NCBI GenBank assembly: GCA_035532035.1
Contig: DATKRS010000010.1
Location: 43,614 to 107,613 of the forward strand
Origin: Candidatus Dormiibacterota bacterium
GTDB taxonomy: Bacteria > Vulcanimicrobiota > Vulcanimicrobiia > Vulcanimicrobiales > Vulcanimicrobiaceae
DNA: 64,000 nt
Direction: 5' to 3'
Shown: positions 51,303 through 59,794 of the stretch, piece by piece
Numbering within the stretch: position 1 is the stretch's first letter
Layout: each line of letters begins with the position of its first letter
Made by a program: the position numbers and the translations under genes
The notes under the pieces: generated by a model
Databases searched by the model: none
Seen by the model: the letters and a program-made list of their open reading frames with translations, nothing else
What the model was told of the DNA's origin: nothing

Positions 51303-51928
51303 GTGAGGTAGGGATTATCGCGGCGCTCGATGCCGATCGACGTCATCGGCCCATGCCCCGGAACGACGCGCGTCGCATCGTCGAAGGGCAGGAGCTTGGT
51401 TACGATCGACGCGACGATGTCTTCCATCGAGGTTCCGCCGAGATCCCATCGCCCGATCGATCCGGCGAAGAGGGTATCGCCCGTGAAGAGCGTCGCTCTG
51501 TCGCGAGTTACGAAGGAGACGCTGCCGGGCGTGTGACCCGGCGTGTGCAGTACGCGCAACGCAATCTCACCCGAGCCGATCTCGTCCCCATCGGCAAAGC
51601 CGCCGTCGAGCGGCACCACCGCAGGGGCCCGCGCGTACCCGATGAGCCCCGCCTGCCAAGGCAGCGTTTCGTACAGCGGCAGATCCGCCGGGTGAAGCAA
51701 CGCACGCGCGCCCGTCGCGTCGCGGAGACGGCCGACGTCTCCGATGTGGTCGATGTGCGCGTGCGTGTACACGAGAAACGTCGCGCGAAAGCCGCGCGTG
51801 CGCAGGCGCTCTACGACGTCGTCCACGCCGTCGCCGCCGTCGACGACGATCGCATCACGCGTCCGTTCGTCAGCGAGAATCGTGCAGTTGCAGGCGAGTG
51901 GTCCGAGCGCGAACGTCTCGCGAATCAC
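51299..51928 (-). CDS. metallo-beta-lactamase-fold hydrolase, glyoxalase II-like
   Basis: The 209-residue protein has LGPLACNCTILAD, VYTHAHIDHIGDV (HxHxDH), HTPGHTPGSVSFV, FTGDTLFAGSIGRWDL and VVPGHGPMTSIGIE, typical of YcbL-type glyoxalase II-like hydrolases that use two metals. The substrate may be S-lactoylglutathione-like or another thioester. The GTG start overlaps the O-methyltransferase stop (GTGA). It is the third gene of the folD unit. Confidence 0.9.
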   Translation of the reverse strand: MIRETFALGPLACNCTILADERTRDAIVVDGGDGVDDVVERLRTRGFRATFLVYTHAHIDHIGDVGRLRDATGARALLHPADLPLYETLPWQAGLIGYARAPAVVPLDGGFADGDEIGSGEIALRVLHTPGHTPGSVSFVTRDRATLFTGDTLFAGSIGRWDLGGTSMEDIVASIVTKLLPFDDATRVVPGHGPMTSIGIERRDNPYLT

Positions 51929-52554
51929 CGCACGCGCGCGCCGATTCCCGTGCCGTCGCCGAGGGGCAAGATGGTTGCCGCGAGATCGGGATGCGCGAGG
52001 AAATACCGGTTGAAGTCGCGCAGCGCGCGCGTCTCGGAGGTGTCGTCCGCGCGTTCCGGCTGCGCGACCCGGCCGCTCCACAAGCAGTTGTCGACGATCA
52101 CGAGCCCCGATCGCTTCAGGCGCGGAATCGCGAGATCCAGATATGCTCGGTATTCGGTCTTGTCGGCGTCGATGAAGACGATGTCGAGATTGCGATGCGG
52201 AAAGGTTTCGAGAACCTCGAGCGCGTTCTGATTGAGCACGACGATCGACTCCGCCTCCCCTGCGCGCTCGAAATAGGAGCGCGCGACGTCGGTACGCGCC
52301 ACGTCGACATCGATCGTCCAAATGGTCCCCACGGGCGGCTGCGCGAGTGCCATCCAGAGCGTCGAGTAGCCGTAGGCGGTGCCGATCTCCAGAATGCGGT
52401 TGGCCTGCATCGCGTGGACCAGCGTTGCCAAAAACCGTCCGGTCTCGCGCGACACGATCGGGATGCCGTCCTTTCGGCCGTGGCGTTCCAGCTCCAAGAG
52501 GAGGGGATCGGGCGGCGGATGCGCTGCTTCGAGATACGCGGTGACGTCGTTCAT
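51925..52554 (-). CDS. class I O-methyltransferase (CCoAOMT/TrmR-like)
   Basis: The 209-residue SAM methyltransferase has GRFLATLVHAMQANRILEIGTAYGYSTLWMAL, VVLNQNALEVLE, and the metal-binding FIDADKTEYRAYLDLAIPRL then VIVDNCLWSGRV. These are typical of the caffeoyl-CoA O-methyltransferase family, whose bacterial members include TrmR, which methylates 5-hydroxyuridine in tRNA. The target here is not determined. It overlaps folD by ATGA. Confidence 0.9.
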   Translation of the reverse strand: MNDVTAYLEAAHPPPDPLLLELERHGRKDGIPIVSRETGRFLATLVHAMQANRILEIGTAYGYSTLWMALAQPPVGTIWTIDVDVARTDVARSYFERAGEAESIVVLNQNALEVLETFPHRNLDIVFIDADKTEYRAYLDLAIPRLKRSGLVIVDNCLWSGRVAQPERADDTSETRALRDFNRYFLAHPDLAATILPLGDGTGIGARVR

Positions 52555-53408
52555 GACTGCGTCATTCGCTCGGCGGCGAGGACTACATTGCGCAAGAGCG
52601 CCACATTCGTGACGGGACCCACGCCCCCGGGCACCGGGGTGATCGCGCCGGCCACTCGAGCCACGCTGGCAAAATCTACGTCGCCGACGAGCTTGCCGTG
52701 CAGGAGCGTCGTGCCGACGTCGATCACTGTCGCTCCCGGCGCGATATCCTCGGCGCGCAGCAGTCCCGGCACGCCCGTTGCCGTGACCACGACGTCTGCC
52801 ATGCGAACGTAGGGTTGGAGGCTGCGCGATGCTTTGTGCAGCACGGTGACGGTAGCGTCTTCGAGGAGCATGAGCAGTGCGACTGGCGCGCCCACGACGA
52901 CGGAGCGCCCGATCATGACGGCCGCGTATCCGCGCAGCGGCCAATGGGGGCTGCGCTGCAGCAAGAGCATCACGGCGGCGGGCGTAGCCGGAACGAAGAG
53001 CGCGCACTTTCCGAAGGCGAGATTTCCCTGGTTCGAGGGGTTCGCTCCGTCGACGTCCTTGTTCCGCGGAATGGCATCGGCGATCGCGCGGATCGATAGA
53101 GGCTCCGGAAGCGGCTGCTGGAGCATGACGCCGTGCACCGAGGCGTCCACGTCGAGTGCCGCGAGCCGTTCGCGAACGTCCCCCGTCTGCGCGGACGAGG
53201 GCAGACGCTCGGCCCGGACCTCGATGCCGAGCCGCACGCCGGTTCGCTCGAGCGTGTGCACGTATGCGGCACTCGCCTCGTCCTCTCCCACGAGGACTAC
53301 TGCGAGCTTGGGATGAGTTCCGCGCTCCCGCAGCGCAAGAATACGCGAGAGAAGTTCGGCGCGCAGTTCGGCAGCTACGGCCTTGCCGTCGAGTATGCGA
53401 GCGGGCAC
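52551..53408 (-). CDS. folD: methylenetetrahydrofolate dehydrogenase/cyclohydrolase-like FolD, catalytic Lys replaced
   Basis: The 285-residue protein has VMLQQPLPEPL, KDVDGANPSNQGNLAFGK, VMIGRSVVVGAPVALLML, ADVVVTATGVPGLL and ITPVPGGVGPVT, all FolD signatures. The YVxxK active-site motif (Tyr50/Lys54 in the E. coli enzyme) reads YVHTL here, so the lysine is Leu53. Known Lys mutants lose cyclohydrolase activity and keep dehydrogenase activity, so this may be a monofunctional dehydrogenase. The GTG start at 53408 has GAAGG upstream. It heads the folD-OMT-MBL-thpR unit. Confidence 0.88.
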   Translation of the reverse strand: MPARILDGKAVAAELRAELLSRILALRERGTHPKLAVVLVGEDEASAAYVHTLERTGVRLGIEVRAERLPSSAQTGDVRERLAALDVDASVHGVMLQQPLPEPLSIRAIADAIPRNKDVDGANPSNQGNLAFGKCALFVPATPAAVMLLLQRSPHWPLRGYAAVMIGRSVVVGAPVALLMLLEDATVTVLHKASRSLQPYVRMADVVVTATGVPGLLRAEDIAPGATVIDVGTTLLHGKLVGDVDFASVARVAGAITPVPGGVGPVTNVALLRNVVLAAERMTQS

Positions 53409-53455
53409 GCCGTCGCCTTCGTCCGCAAAAGGAGTTACCCCTGGACTCTTCCGCC

Positions 53456-53992
53456 GTGCGCAGGTCGGCGCCATGGATCCTCGCAGCGATCGCGGCAATC
53501 GTCGCGACGCTCGTACTCGTACCGCTCTTTCGCGGAGGGTCGCGCGTCGCGGGTCCGGCAGGGCTTGCCGGTCAGCGCGCTCCGCTGATCGTGCTGCGCG
53601 ACGACGAAGGACGCCCCGCATCGCTCGCACGGTATCGCTCCAAAGTCGTGCTCATGAACCTTTGGGCGACGTGGTGTCCGCCCTGCCGCGAGGAGCTGCC
53701 GGATCTGCAGCGCCTGTACGCAGCCGACGCGAGCCGGGGACTCGTCGTGATCGGCGTCGATCAAGGCGAATCGGCGCAGCGCGCTCGCGCGTTCGCGCAA
53801 TCGCTCGGCCTGCACTTTCCGATCTGGATCGACGCCCAACAAGATTTCGGACGAGCCTACGACGCACTCGGATTTCCTACGACGGTCATCATCGACTCGA
53901 CCGGTACGATCGTGCGCGGGTACGACGGTGCGTTGACCTTCGACCAAATGCGCGCTGCGGTCGCGCCGCTGCTCGCAAGGCTGCACTCCTGA
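53456..53992 (+). CDS. TlpA/ResA-like membrane-anchored thiol-disulfide oxidoreductase
   Basis: The 178-residue protein has an N-terminal signal anchor (APWILAAIAAIVATLVLVPLF) and a thioredoxin domain with the active site LWATWCPPCREELP, GVDQGESAQRARAF and GFPTTVIIDSTGTIV. It would reduce disulfides outside the cytoplasm, as in cytochrome c maturation. GTG 53456 is listed, but the only good Shine-Dalgarno (AAAAGGAG, ending 53434) is 6 nt before an in-frame CTG at 53441, so CTG may be the true start. A membrane protein gene follows after 2 nt. Confidence 0.88.
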   Translation: MRRSAPWILAAIAAIVATLVLVPLFRGGSRVAGPAGLAGQRAPLIVLRDDEGRPASLARYRSKVVLMNLWATWCPPCREELPDLQRLYAADASRGLVVIGVDQGESAQRARAFAQSLGLHFPIWIDAQQDFGRAYDALGFPTTVIIDSTGTIVRGYDGALTFDQMRAAVAPLLARLHS

Positions 53993-53994
53993 GC

Positions 53995-54918
53995 GTGAGA
54001 GACGTCGCTACGCTGGTCGTCGCCGTCGCGGCCGCCGTGCTCCTGCAACTCCTGCTTCCGAATCGCGCGATCTGGCACCAAGGATGGTACAGCGTCGCGC
54101 TCGTCGCGCTCGTCGCGTTGCTCGCGGTTCGTGCGCGGCATGCCGCCGTAAAGGCGGCGGGGCGTGCGCGAGCGGCCGTCGTGCTCCTCGCGTTCGGCGG
54201 AGGAGCGATCGCGTTTAGCGGAGTTGCGAGCGGACTCTTGGCGCCGGACCGGCAGCAGATCGTCGGAGCGCCGGGCTCGGACATTTTCGTTCCCGATCTC
54301 GGCGGCTCGCTTCGCTTCGCCGCCTTGCACGGTCGAGAGCCGCCGGCGCTCGTCCTCCCCGGACGCGCGCCGTTGCCGATCGCGTCCCAGCGGTACATCG
54401 GTGCGTTTCTCGTGAAGCAGATGATGCGCACCGTGGTTGCAGTCGAAGCGCGCGACGCGGCGGACGCGCACCTCACGATCACGCAGCCGACGGGGTCGGC
54501 GTTCTCGTCGCCCGTCTTGCTGATGCAGCAGACGCAGCGGATCTCGGGGCTCGATCTTCCCTTCGATGCCTTCTCCGTTCCGGCCGCACATCGCATCGTC
54601 AAGGTCGTGCTCTTCAGCGCGCAGCAAGTCGCGCTGATGAGCGGCATCTCGGGATCCCCGCGCCCGGTCGTGCTCTTTGCCGTAGACGACGAGACCGATC
54701 GACCGCTTCCACACGCGATATTCCTGGCGAACGACCGCCAGCAGGTGGCCGTCGGCGGACTACGCTTGCGCGCGACGATCGTGCGGTATCCGGCGGTCGA
54801 GCTTACGGCGATCCCATCGCTCCCGGGTCTGACGGTTGGATTCGGCGCTCTTGCGCTGGGCCTCGGGTTGTCGCTCTCGCAGCGCGGCGCTAAAACTCCG
54901 TCACGCTCGAAAAGTTGA
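53995..54918 (+). CDS. polytopic membrane protein with large periplasmic-like domain
   Basis: The 307-residue protein has three N-terminal hydrophobic helices (around residues 3-22, 30-48, 58-85), a ~190-residue soluble domain rich in beta strands, and a fourth helix near 280-300 (LTVGFGALALGLGLSL). The family is not recognised. Position 2 nt after the TlpA-like gene suggests a partner in redox or cytochrome maturation, but the sequence shows no cysteine pair or haem motif. The last 29 bp overlap the convergent tldE. Confidence 0.65.
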   Translation: MRDVATLVVAVAAAVLLQLLLPNRAIWHQGWYSVALVALVALLAVRARHAAVKAAGRARAAVVLLAFGGGAIAFSGVASGLLAPDRQQIVGAPGSDIFVPDLGGSLRFAALHGREPPALVLPGRAPLPIASQRYIGAFLVKQMMRTVVAVEARDAADAHLTITQPTGSAFSSPVLLMQQTQRISGLDLPFDAFSVPAAHRIVKVVLFSAQQVALMSGISGSPRPVVLFAVDDETDRPLPHAIFLANDRQQVAVGGLRLRATIVRYPAVELTAIPSLPGLTVGFGALALGLGLSLSQRGAKTPSRSKS

Positions 54919-56221
54919 AGCCTTCTATTCGCGCAGCTGGCGTGACGACGCCGTAGCCGTAGCCGCCCGTACGATACTGCTCTCGCGAGAACTCGCACGC
55001 GCGCAGCGCTTCTAGGATGCTCTGATTGAATCGCAGGTTGCGAACCCCGTGCGCGACGCGCCCTTTGTCGATGAGAAACGTTCCGTCGCGCGTCATCCCG
55101 GTGACGATCGCTCGCTTCTGATCGACGGGCCGAATGTACCAAAAGCGCGTGACGAGCAGGCCGCGCTCGGTTCGTGCGACGAGCTCGTCGAACGAGGCGC
55201 TTCCGGGCCCGACGACGAGGTGGAGCGGCTGCGGGCCGTACGCGTTGGGAGCCGGCAAGGCGTGGCCGGTGTTCTCGCGCCCAAGTTTGTGCGCGTAGTA
55301 GCTGTCGGTGACTACCGAGCGCACGACCCCGCGCTCCACGAGGGCGAGCCGCTGCGTCGGATACCCTTCGAAATCGAACGGCATGCCTGGAGCGAGCGGA
55401 TGCGACCAATCGTCGTACAGGGACACGTTCTCGCCGAAGTACGAACGGTCGAGCCCTGCGCTGCAAAACGAAGAGCCTTCGTCGAAACTCTGCGCCGAGA
55501 AGTGTCCCGAGAGGTAGGCGAGCATCTCCCCGAAGGCCGCCGGCTCGAGCACGACGGTCCACTTTCCGGGTTCGACGCTTTGAGGCGCCCTCGCGCGCCG
55601 CGCTTTCTCAACCGCACGCGTAGCCACGGCGACGGCATCGATCGCGTCGACGTCGGTCGCGTGTGACTCCGCCCATCCGCTCGCGTCGGGTGCGATCATC
55701 TTGACGTTGGCGCCCGCCTCGGTTCCGTCAAAGGACGAAAGCGCGCCATTCGAGTTTGCAACCGTGATACCGGTGGAGGCCGTGGAGATGTAGCCGGCGC
55801 ACCAGCATCCCGAGTCCTCCGCTGCCGCGAAGAGCGGATCGCAGAGCTGCGCGCGGCGCTGTGGTGGCGCCGTTGCCGTCGCACGCACGTACGCGCCGGC
55901 AGGCGCAGCCGCGGGTTTACCCGCGGGAAGCGACGGCTGCAGAGGATCCTTCGGAGCAAGCCGCGCCATCGCCGTGGCGCGGTCGACGAGCTGCTGCAGC
56001 GAGAGCGCGTCAAACGCATTTGCGCTCGCAACGCCGGTGCGCCCGTCCACGATCGCGCGAACGGAGAGCTCGACGCCCTCGGCCGCAACGTTCTGGTTTG
56101 AAACCTCGTGCGTGAAGCGCGTCACCGCGCTGTCGCTCGCCGCGACGAGAGCCTCGGTCTCGTCGGCGGTCGAGCGTTCGAGGATCTCGCGCGCTAGCCG
56201 CTCGCGATCCAGGCCATTCAT
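54890..56221 (-). CDS. tldE: TldE/PmbA-family partner protein
   Basis: The 443-residue protein belongs to the TldD/TldE family: TRFTHEVSNQNVAAEGVELS, VANSNGALSSFDGTEAG, FDFEGYPTQRLALVERGVV, DSYYAHKLGRENTGHAL and the C-terminal GMTRDGTFLIDKGRVAHGV. It lacks the HExxxH zinc motif, as TldE does. TldD/TldE together form a heterodimeric peptidase that degrades unfolded or modified peptides, for example in microcin B17 and CcdA processing. It follows tldD after 13 nt. Confidence 0.93.
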   Translation of the reverse strand: MNGLDRERLAREILERSTADETEALVAASDSAVTRFTHEVSNQNVAAEGVELSVRAIVDGRTGVASANAFDALSLQQLVDRATAMARLAPKDPLQPSLPAGKPAAAPAGAYVRATATAPPQRRAQLCDPLFAAAEDSGCWCAGYISTASTGITVANSNGALSSFDGTEAGANVKMIAPDASGWAESHATDVDAIDAVAVATRAVEKARRARAPQSVEPGKWTVVLEPAAFGEMLAYLSGHFSAQSFDEGSSFCSAGLDRSYFGENVSLYDDWSHPLAPGMPFDFEGYPTQRLALVERGVVRSVVTDSYYAHKLGRENTGHALPAPNAYGPQPLHLVVGPGSASFDELVARTERGLLVTRFWYIRPVDQKRAIVTGMTRDGTFLIDKGRVAHGVRNLRFNQSILEALRACEFSREQYRTGGYGYGVVTPAARIEGFNFSSVTEF

Positions 56222-56234
56222 CCCTGTACTCCGC

Positions 56235-57680
56235 TCATTCGTATCCCACGCCGACTGCGACGTTTCGAAAGCGTGCGGGTGCCGCGGCTTGGGTCGTGCG
56301 TCCGACCTGCATCGGCTCGCCTTTGCCGCAGTTCGGGGTCCCCCAGGCGAACCAAGACGCGGCATCGCCGACGGCGTCGCATGAGCCCCAGAACTGCGGC
56401 GTCATGCCGGCGTAGGTAGGGTTCTTGAGCATGCGGCCGCGTTTGCCGTTCTTGATCTCCCACGCGATCTCGCATCCAAACTGGAAGTTCAGGCGGCGAT
56501 CGTCGATGGACCAGGAGCGGTTGCTCTCCATGTAGAGACCCTCGCGGACGTCGTCGAAGAGATGCTCGAAAGGAACGTTACCGGGCAGCAGGCTCAGGTT
56601 GCACATGCGGATCATCGGCGCGAAGGCCCAGCTCTGGGCACGGACGCAGCCGTTTGATGCTCTTCCGATTGCGCGCGCTGTGTCGTTGCTCATCTCGTAG
56701 CCGACGAGGATGCCGTCGCGCACGATATCGGAGAGGCCGGATTTCGTCCCCTCGTCGTCATAGCCGCAGGTCGCCATCCCGAGCGGCATCGCGTTGTCGA
56801 TCACGATGGTGACGTGCGGCGATCCGTAGCGCAGCCGATCGAGCTGGTCGATTTCAAGAAAGCTCGTGCCGGAGAAGTTCGCCTCCCAGCCCATGACGCG
56901 ATCGAGCTCGGCGGGATGACCGCAGGATTCGTGAATCTGCAGCGACACTTGCGATCCGCCCAGGACGATGTCGCAGATTCCGCTGCGGCACTGCGGAGCC
57001 GCGAGCAGCGCGATCGCCTCTTCGCCAATTCGCCGCGCATTCTCCCGGAGGTTCGCCTTTTCGACGATCTCCCAGCCTCCGGATTGGTAGAGTCCAACGT
57101 CGCCCGGGAACGTGCGCGTCTGCGCGTCGCCGTCACCGACCGCCATCGCTTCCATCCCGCAGCCGGTCTGCACGACGTGCTGCGCGATGCGCGATCCGCT
57201 CGAGCTGTACAATGTTTTCTTCGTGCTCCAAAGATCGATCCACGCGCGGCCGACTGCGATCGCGTTTCCGGCGTGCAGATCTCTCTCGGCTTCGAGAAGC
57301 AAGGCGACGCGCTCGCCGAGCGGCACGCTCGCCGGATCGCGCTCGACCGGCGTCGCGTACTCGTCGACATAGGCGCGCGGGGGCGGGAAGCCGATGCGCC
57401 GGCGCGCGATTGCGGCCCCGGCTCGCGCAATCGCGCACGCGCGCGCCGCGGTTGCATCGAGCGCAGCGTCGTTCGGATCGTCGCTTGCGGCGAATCCCCA
57501 GGAGCCGTCGACGAGCGCGCGGACGCCATAGCCGCTGGAGGTCGCATCGGCAAGCGACGCGACGACGCCGTTGCGCACTTCGACGCGCTCGCTGCGCGTC
57601 GTCTCGAAGCGCACGTCTGCGAACTGCGCGCCACGCGCTGCGGCGGTGTCGAGAACGCGCTGCGCTGCCGCGTCCGTCAT
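56235..57680 (-). CDS. tldD: TldD-family zinc metalloprotease
   Basis: The 481-residue protein has the family zinc motif HESCGH (residues 250-255), and the C-terminal NCGKGEPMQVG supplies the Cys ligand known in TldD. Other signatures are GYGVRALVDGSWGFA, GTSFLEIDQLDRLRYGS, and SRSWSIDDRRLNFQFGCE-like (SNRSWSIDDRRLNFQF). It is the catalytic subunit of the TldD/TldE protease. The ATG overlaps the upstream glycosidase stop by 4 nt. Substrate peptides are unknown, and no RiPP precursor is evident nearby. Confidence 0.94.
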   Translation of the reverse strand: MTDAAAQRVLDTAAARGAQFADVRFETTRSERVEVRNGVVASLADATSSGYGVRALVDGSWGFAASDDPNDAALDATAARACAIARAGAAIARRRIGFPPPRAYVDEYATPVERDPASVPLGERVALLLEAERDLHAGNAIAVGRAWIDLWSTKKTLYSSSGSRIAQHVVQTGCGMEAMAVGDGDAQTRTFPGDVGLYQSGGWEIVEKANLRENARRIGEEAIALLAAPQCRSGICDIVLGGSQVSLQIHESCGHPAELDRVMGWEANFSGTSFLEIDQLDRLRYGSPHVTIVIDNAMPLGMATCGYDDEGTKSGLSDIVRDGILVGYEMSNDTARAIGRASNGCVRAQSWAFAPMIRMCNLSLLPGNVPFEHLFDDVREGLYMESNRSWSIDDRRLNFQFGCEIAWEIKNGKRGRMLKNPTYAGMTPQFWGSCDAVGDAASWFAWGTPNCGKGEPMQVGRTTQAAAPARFRNVAVGVGYE

Positions 57681-59794
57681 CGAGACCCTCCCACGAGCGC
57701 ACGAACGTTGCCGATCACGATCGAGCCGGCGGGTGCAGGCGACGCGCGCGTAGCGATGACGTAGAAGCCTACCAACCGCATCGGCTGCGGCATGCCGAGC
57801 GGAAACCGGACGACGACGTGGCGCAGCCCCTGTTGGTTGAGGGTCACGGCTGCAAGAAGCACCTGTTCGTCGATCGCGTTGCGCAGCGCGAGGCGTAGTG
57901 CGGCGCCGCTGCCGTCGTCGCGAACGTCGAAGCTCAAACCCACGCTGCCGGCCGGAAGCTCTCGCTCGGCGACCGCATACGCCGCGTGCTCCCGATCGCC
58001 GATGGCGTAGGTCAGACGAATGCACCCGTCACACGCGACCTGCGCGCTTGCGCTGCCGCTGCCGCCGGCGGGAAAGGTGAGGAATGCAATGCCGTTCGCG
58101 ATGTCGACGGCGACGTCGTGACTGCCGACCGAGACGTGCAATGCCGCGACGCGGCCGCCGACGTCCAAACGTACGTCCGCGTCGCGATCGCCCGCAGTTA
58201 CCTGCCCGAGACCGTCGATAGTAGCGCCGCTGGCGCTCCAAAGCATCTGGCGCGGGAGAGCGAGCGCGAAGCCGGCCGCATCGAAGGCGTGGGCTTGCAA
58301 CGCGAGCACGCCGTGCGGTTCGACGTTCGGATCCGGCGGCAGGATAAGCAGCCGCGCGGGCGCTGCGGCCACCTCGAGCGGAATGCTTCCGCGGATCGTT
58401 CCGGCGCGCAGTTGAATGCGTCCGGTACCGGGTGCGGCTGCTACGAACGTGTCCCCGCGTACGGTTCCGAGCGCGCCCGGCTCGACCGTTGCCGTGAGCG
58501 GCGCTTGCAGATCCGCGGGGTGTTCGTCTGCGTCGATTGCAGCGACGTGCAGTGCGACCTGCGCGCCCGGGACGGCGCGAACCACCTGCGGCGACGCCAC
58601 CAACCGCTGCGCCGCTCCGACGGGAGCGTCGTTGTAGAGAAAGATGCCGTTTGCGACGCGGCGTTCGATACCGTCTGACGGCGAGCTTTGGAGTAATGCC
58701 TTCCGCTCGCCGAGCAGTCGCACGGCGATCGCGGAGGATCCTCCGCCGTCGAACGCCATGCCGTCCTGCGCGCCGAGTGCGCGCATCAGCTCGGCGAGCT
58801 GCGGCCGCGTCAAACCCACGCTGCGCTCCGGCTGGCGCCCGTCGACCTCGACGAGCAACAGCGTTCCGTCGCTCTCGAGCGCGGCTCCGGAGCATGGGAT
58901 CCGGTGATCGAACGCGCCGCCGCGAGGGCCGTCGGGATCCGCGTACCACGCGCCGTGATAGAGAATGAGCGGGCCGCCACCGACGGCGTCCGCGATCTCC
59001 GAGAGCGCGATCGGCGCGAGGGCGCCGCTTGCGACCACCGCATCGCCGACCGCTGGGAGAGCGCCGGGCGCGACGTCGGAGCCGACGACGAGATAGTATC
59101 CAGCGGGCTGGGGTCCGTCGGCGGTCTGCGCGAATGAATCGACGCGATAGGCGGCAAACGGCGGTGTTCCTGTCGTGGGCGTGAGCGCAACGCTCGTGAA
59201 GCCCGGCTCTTGGGACACCGCTCCGAATGCAGGCGTGAGGAGCGCGATCTCATTGGAATGCGAGGGCATGACGTCAACGCCGTCGAGTGAGAACGCCTGC
59301 GTGCCGATCTGCACCGAGCCGGTGAAGGAGAACTCGGCGAAGTGCGCGCTTCCCGAGCGCAGCAGCGCGAGTGCGTAACGTTTGCGCGGCGAGCGCAGGA
59401 GCGTGCCGTCTTGAACCACGATGTTCGTCGGGCGGTTCGTCCGTCCGATGTCGAAGTAGTCGCCGTTGATGCCGGCGACGGCGCCCGTGCGTTGCGCCAT
59501 GTCCGAGATCGTCTCGCCGTTCGAGCCCAACGCATCGCCTGCGAGCACGGTACGCGCGTGCACGCCGGGGTTCGTGAGATCTGCGGCGATGACGTGGACG
59601 GAGATCGGCCCGGCATCGCTCCATAGCTCGTAGTCGCCGTATTCGACGCCCGGAGCGACCCGCTCGATCTCCGGCGCCTGGAGCGTAACGACCGGAAACG
59701 GAGCGTGAAGATCGAGCTTCGACGGCAGATCGGCCGCCGACGCAAATGCCGGAAGTAGTGCCAGCACGATCGCGGCCGGCAGCCGGTGCGTCAC
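57677..59794 (-). CDS. secreted phosphodiester glycosidase (NAGPA-like) domain protein
   Basis: The 705-residue product starts MTHRLPAAIVLALLPAFASA, a signal peptide. The NAGPA/DUF2233 domain at about 70-370 shows RTGAVAGINGDYFDIGRTNRP, GTLLRSPRKRYAL, VGGGPLILYHG and DGMAFDGGGSSAIAVRLLG. The family includes the enzyme that removes GlcNAc from mannose-6-phosphate diesters and bacterial envelope or polysaccharide enzymes. The C-terminal half is beta-rich with Ig-like or carbohydrate-binding character. The GTG start overlaps the propeller gene stop as GTGA. Confidence 0.88.
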   Translation of the reverse strand: MTHRLPAAIVLALLPAFASAADLPSKLDLHAPFPVVTLQAPEIERVAPGVEYGDYELWSDAGPISVHVIAADLTNPGVHARTVLAGDALGSNGETISDMAQRTGAVAGINGDYFDIGRTNRPTNIVVQDGTLLRSPRKRYALALLRSGSAHFAEFSFTGSVQIGTQAFSLDGVDVMPSHSNEIALLTPAFGAVSQEPGFTSVALTPTTGTPPFAAYRVDSFAQTADGPQPAGYYLVVGSDVAPGALPAVGDAVVASGALAPIALSEIADAVGGGPLILYHGAWYADPDGPRGGAFDHRIPCSGAALESDGTLLLVEVDGRQPERSVGLTRPQLAELMRALGAQDGMAFDGGGSSAIAVRLLGERKALLQSSPSDGIERRVANGIFLYNDAPVGAAQRLVASPQVVRAVPGAQVALHVAAIDADEHPADLQAPLTATVEPGALGTVRGDTFVAAAPGTGRIQLRAGTIRGSIPLEVAAAPARLLILPPDPNVEPHGVLALQAHAFDAAGFALALPRQMLWSASGATIDGLGQVTAGDRDADVRLDVGGRVAALHVSVGSHDVAVDIANGIAFLTFPAGGSGSASAQVACDGCIRLTYAIGDREHAAYAVAERELPAGSVGLSFDVRDDGSGAALRLALRNAIDEQVLLAAVTLNQQGLRHVVVRFPLGMPQPMRLVGFYVIATRASPAPAGSIVIGNVRALVGGSR

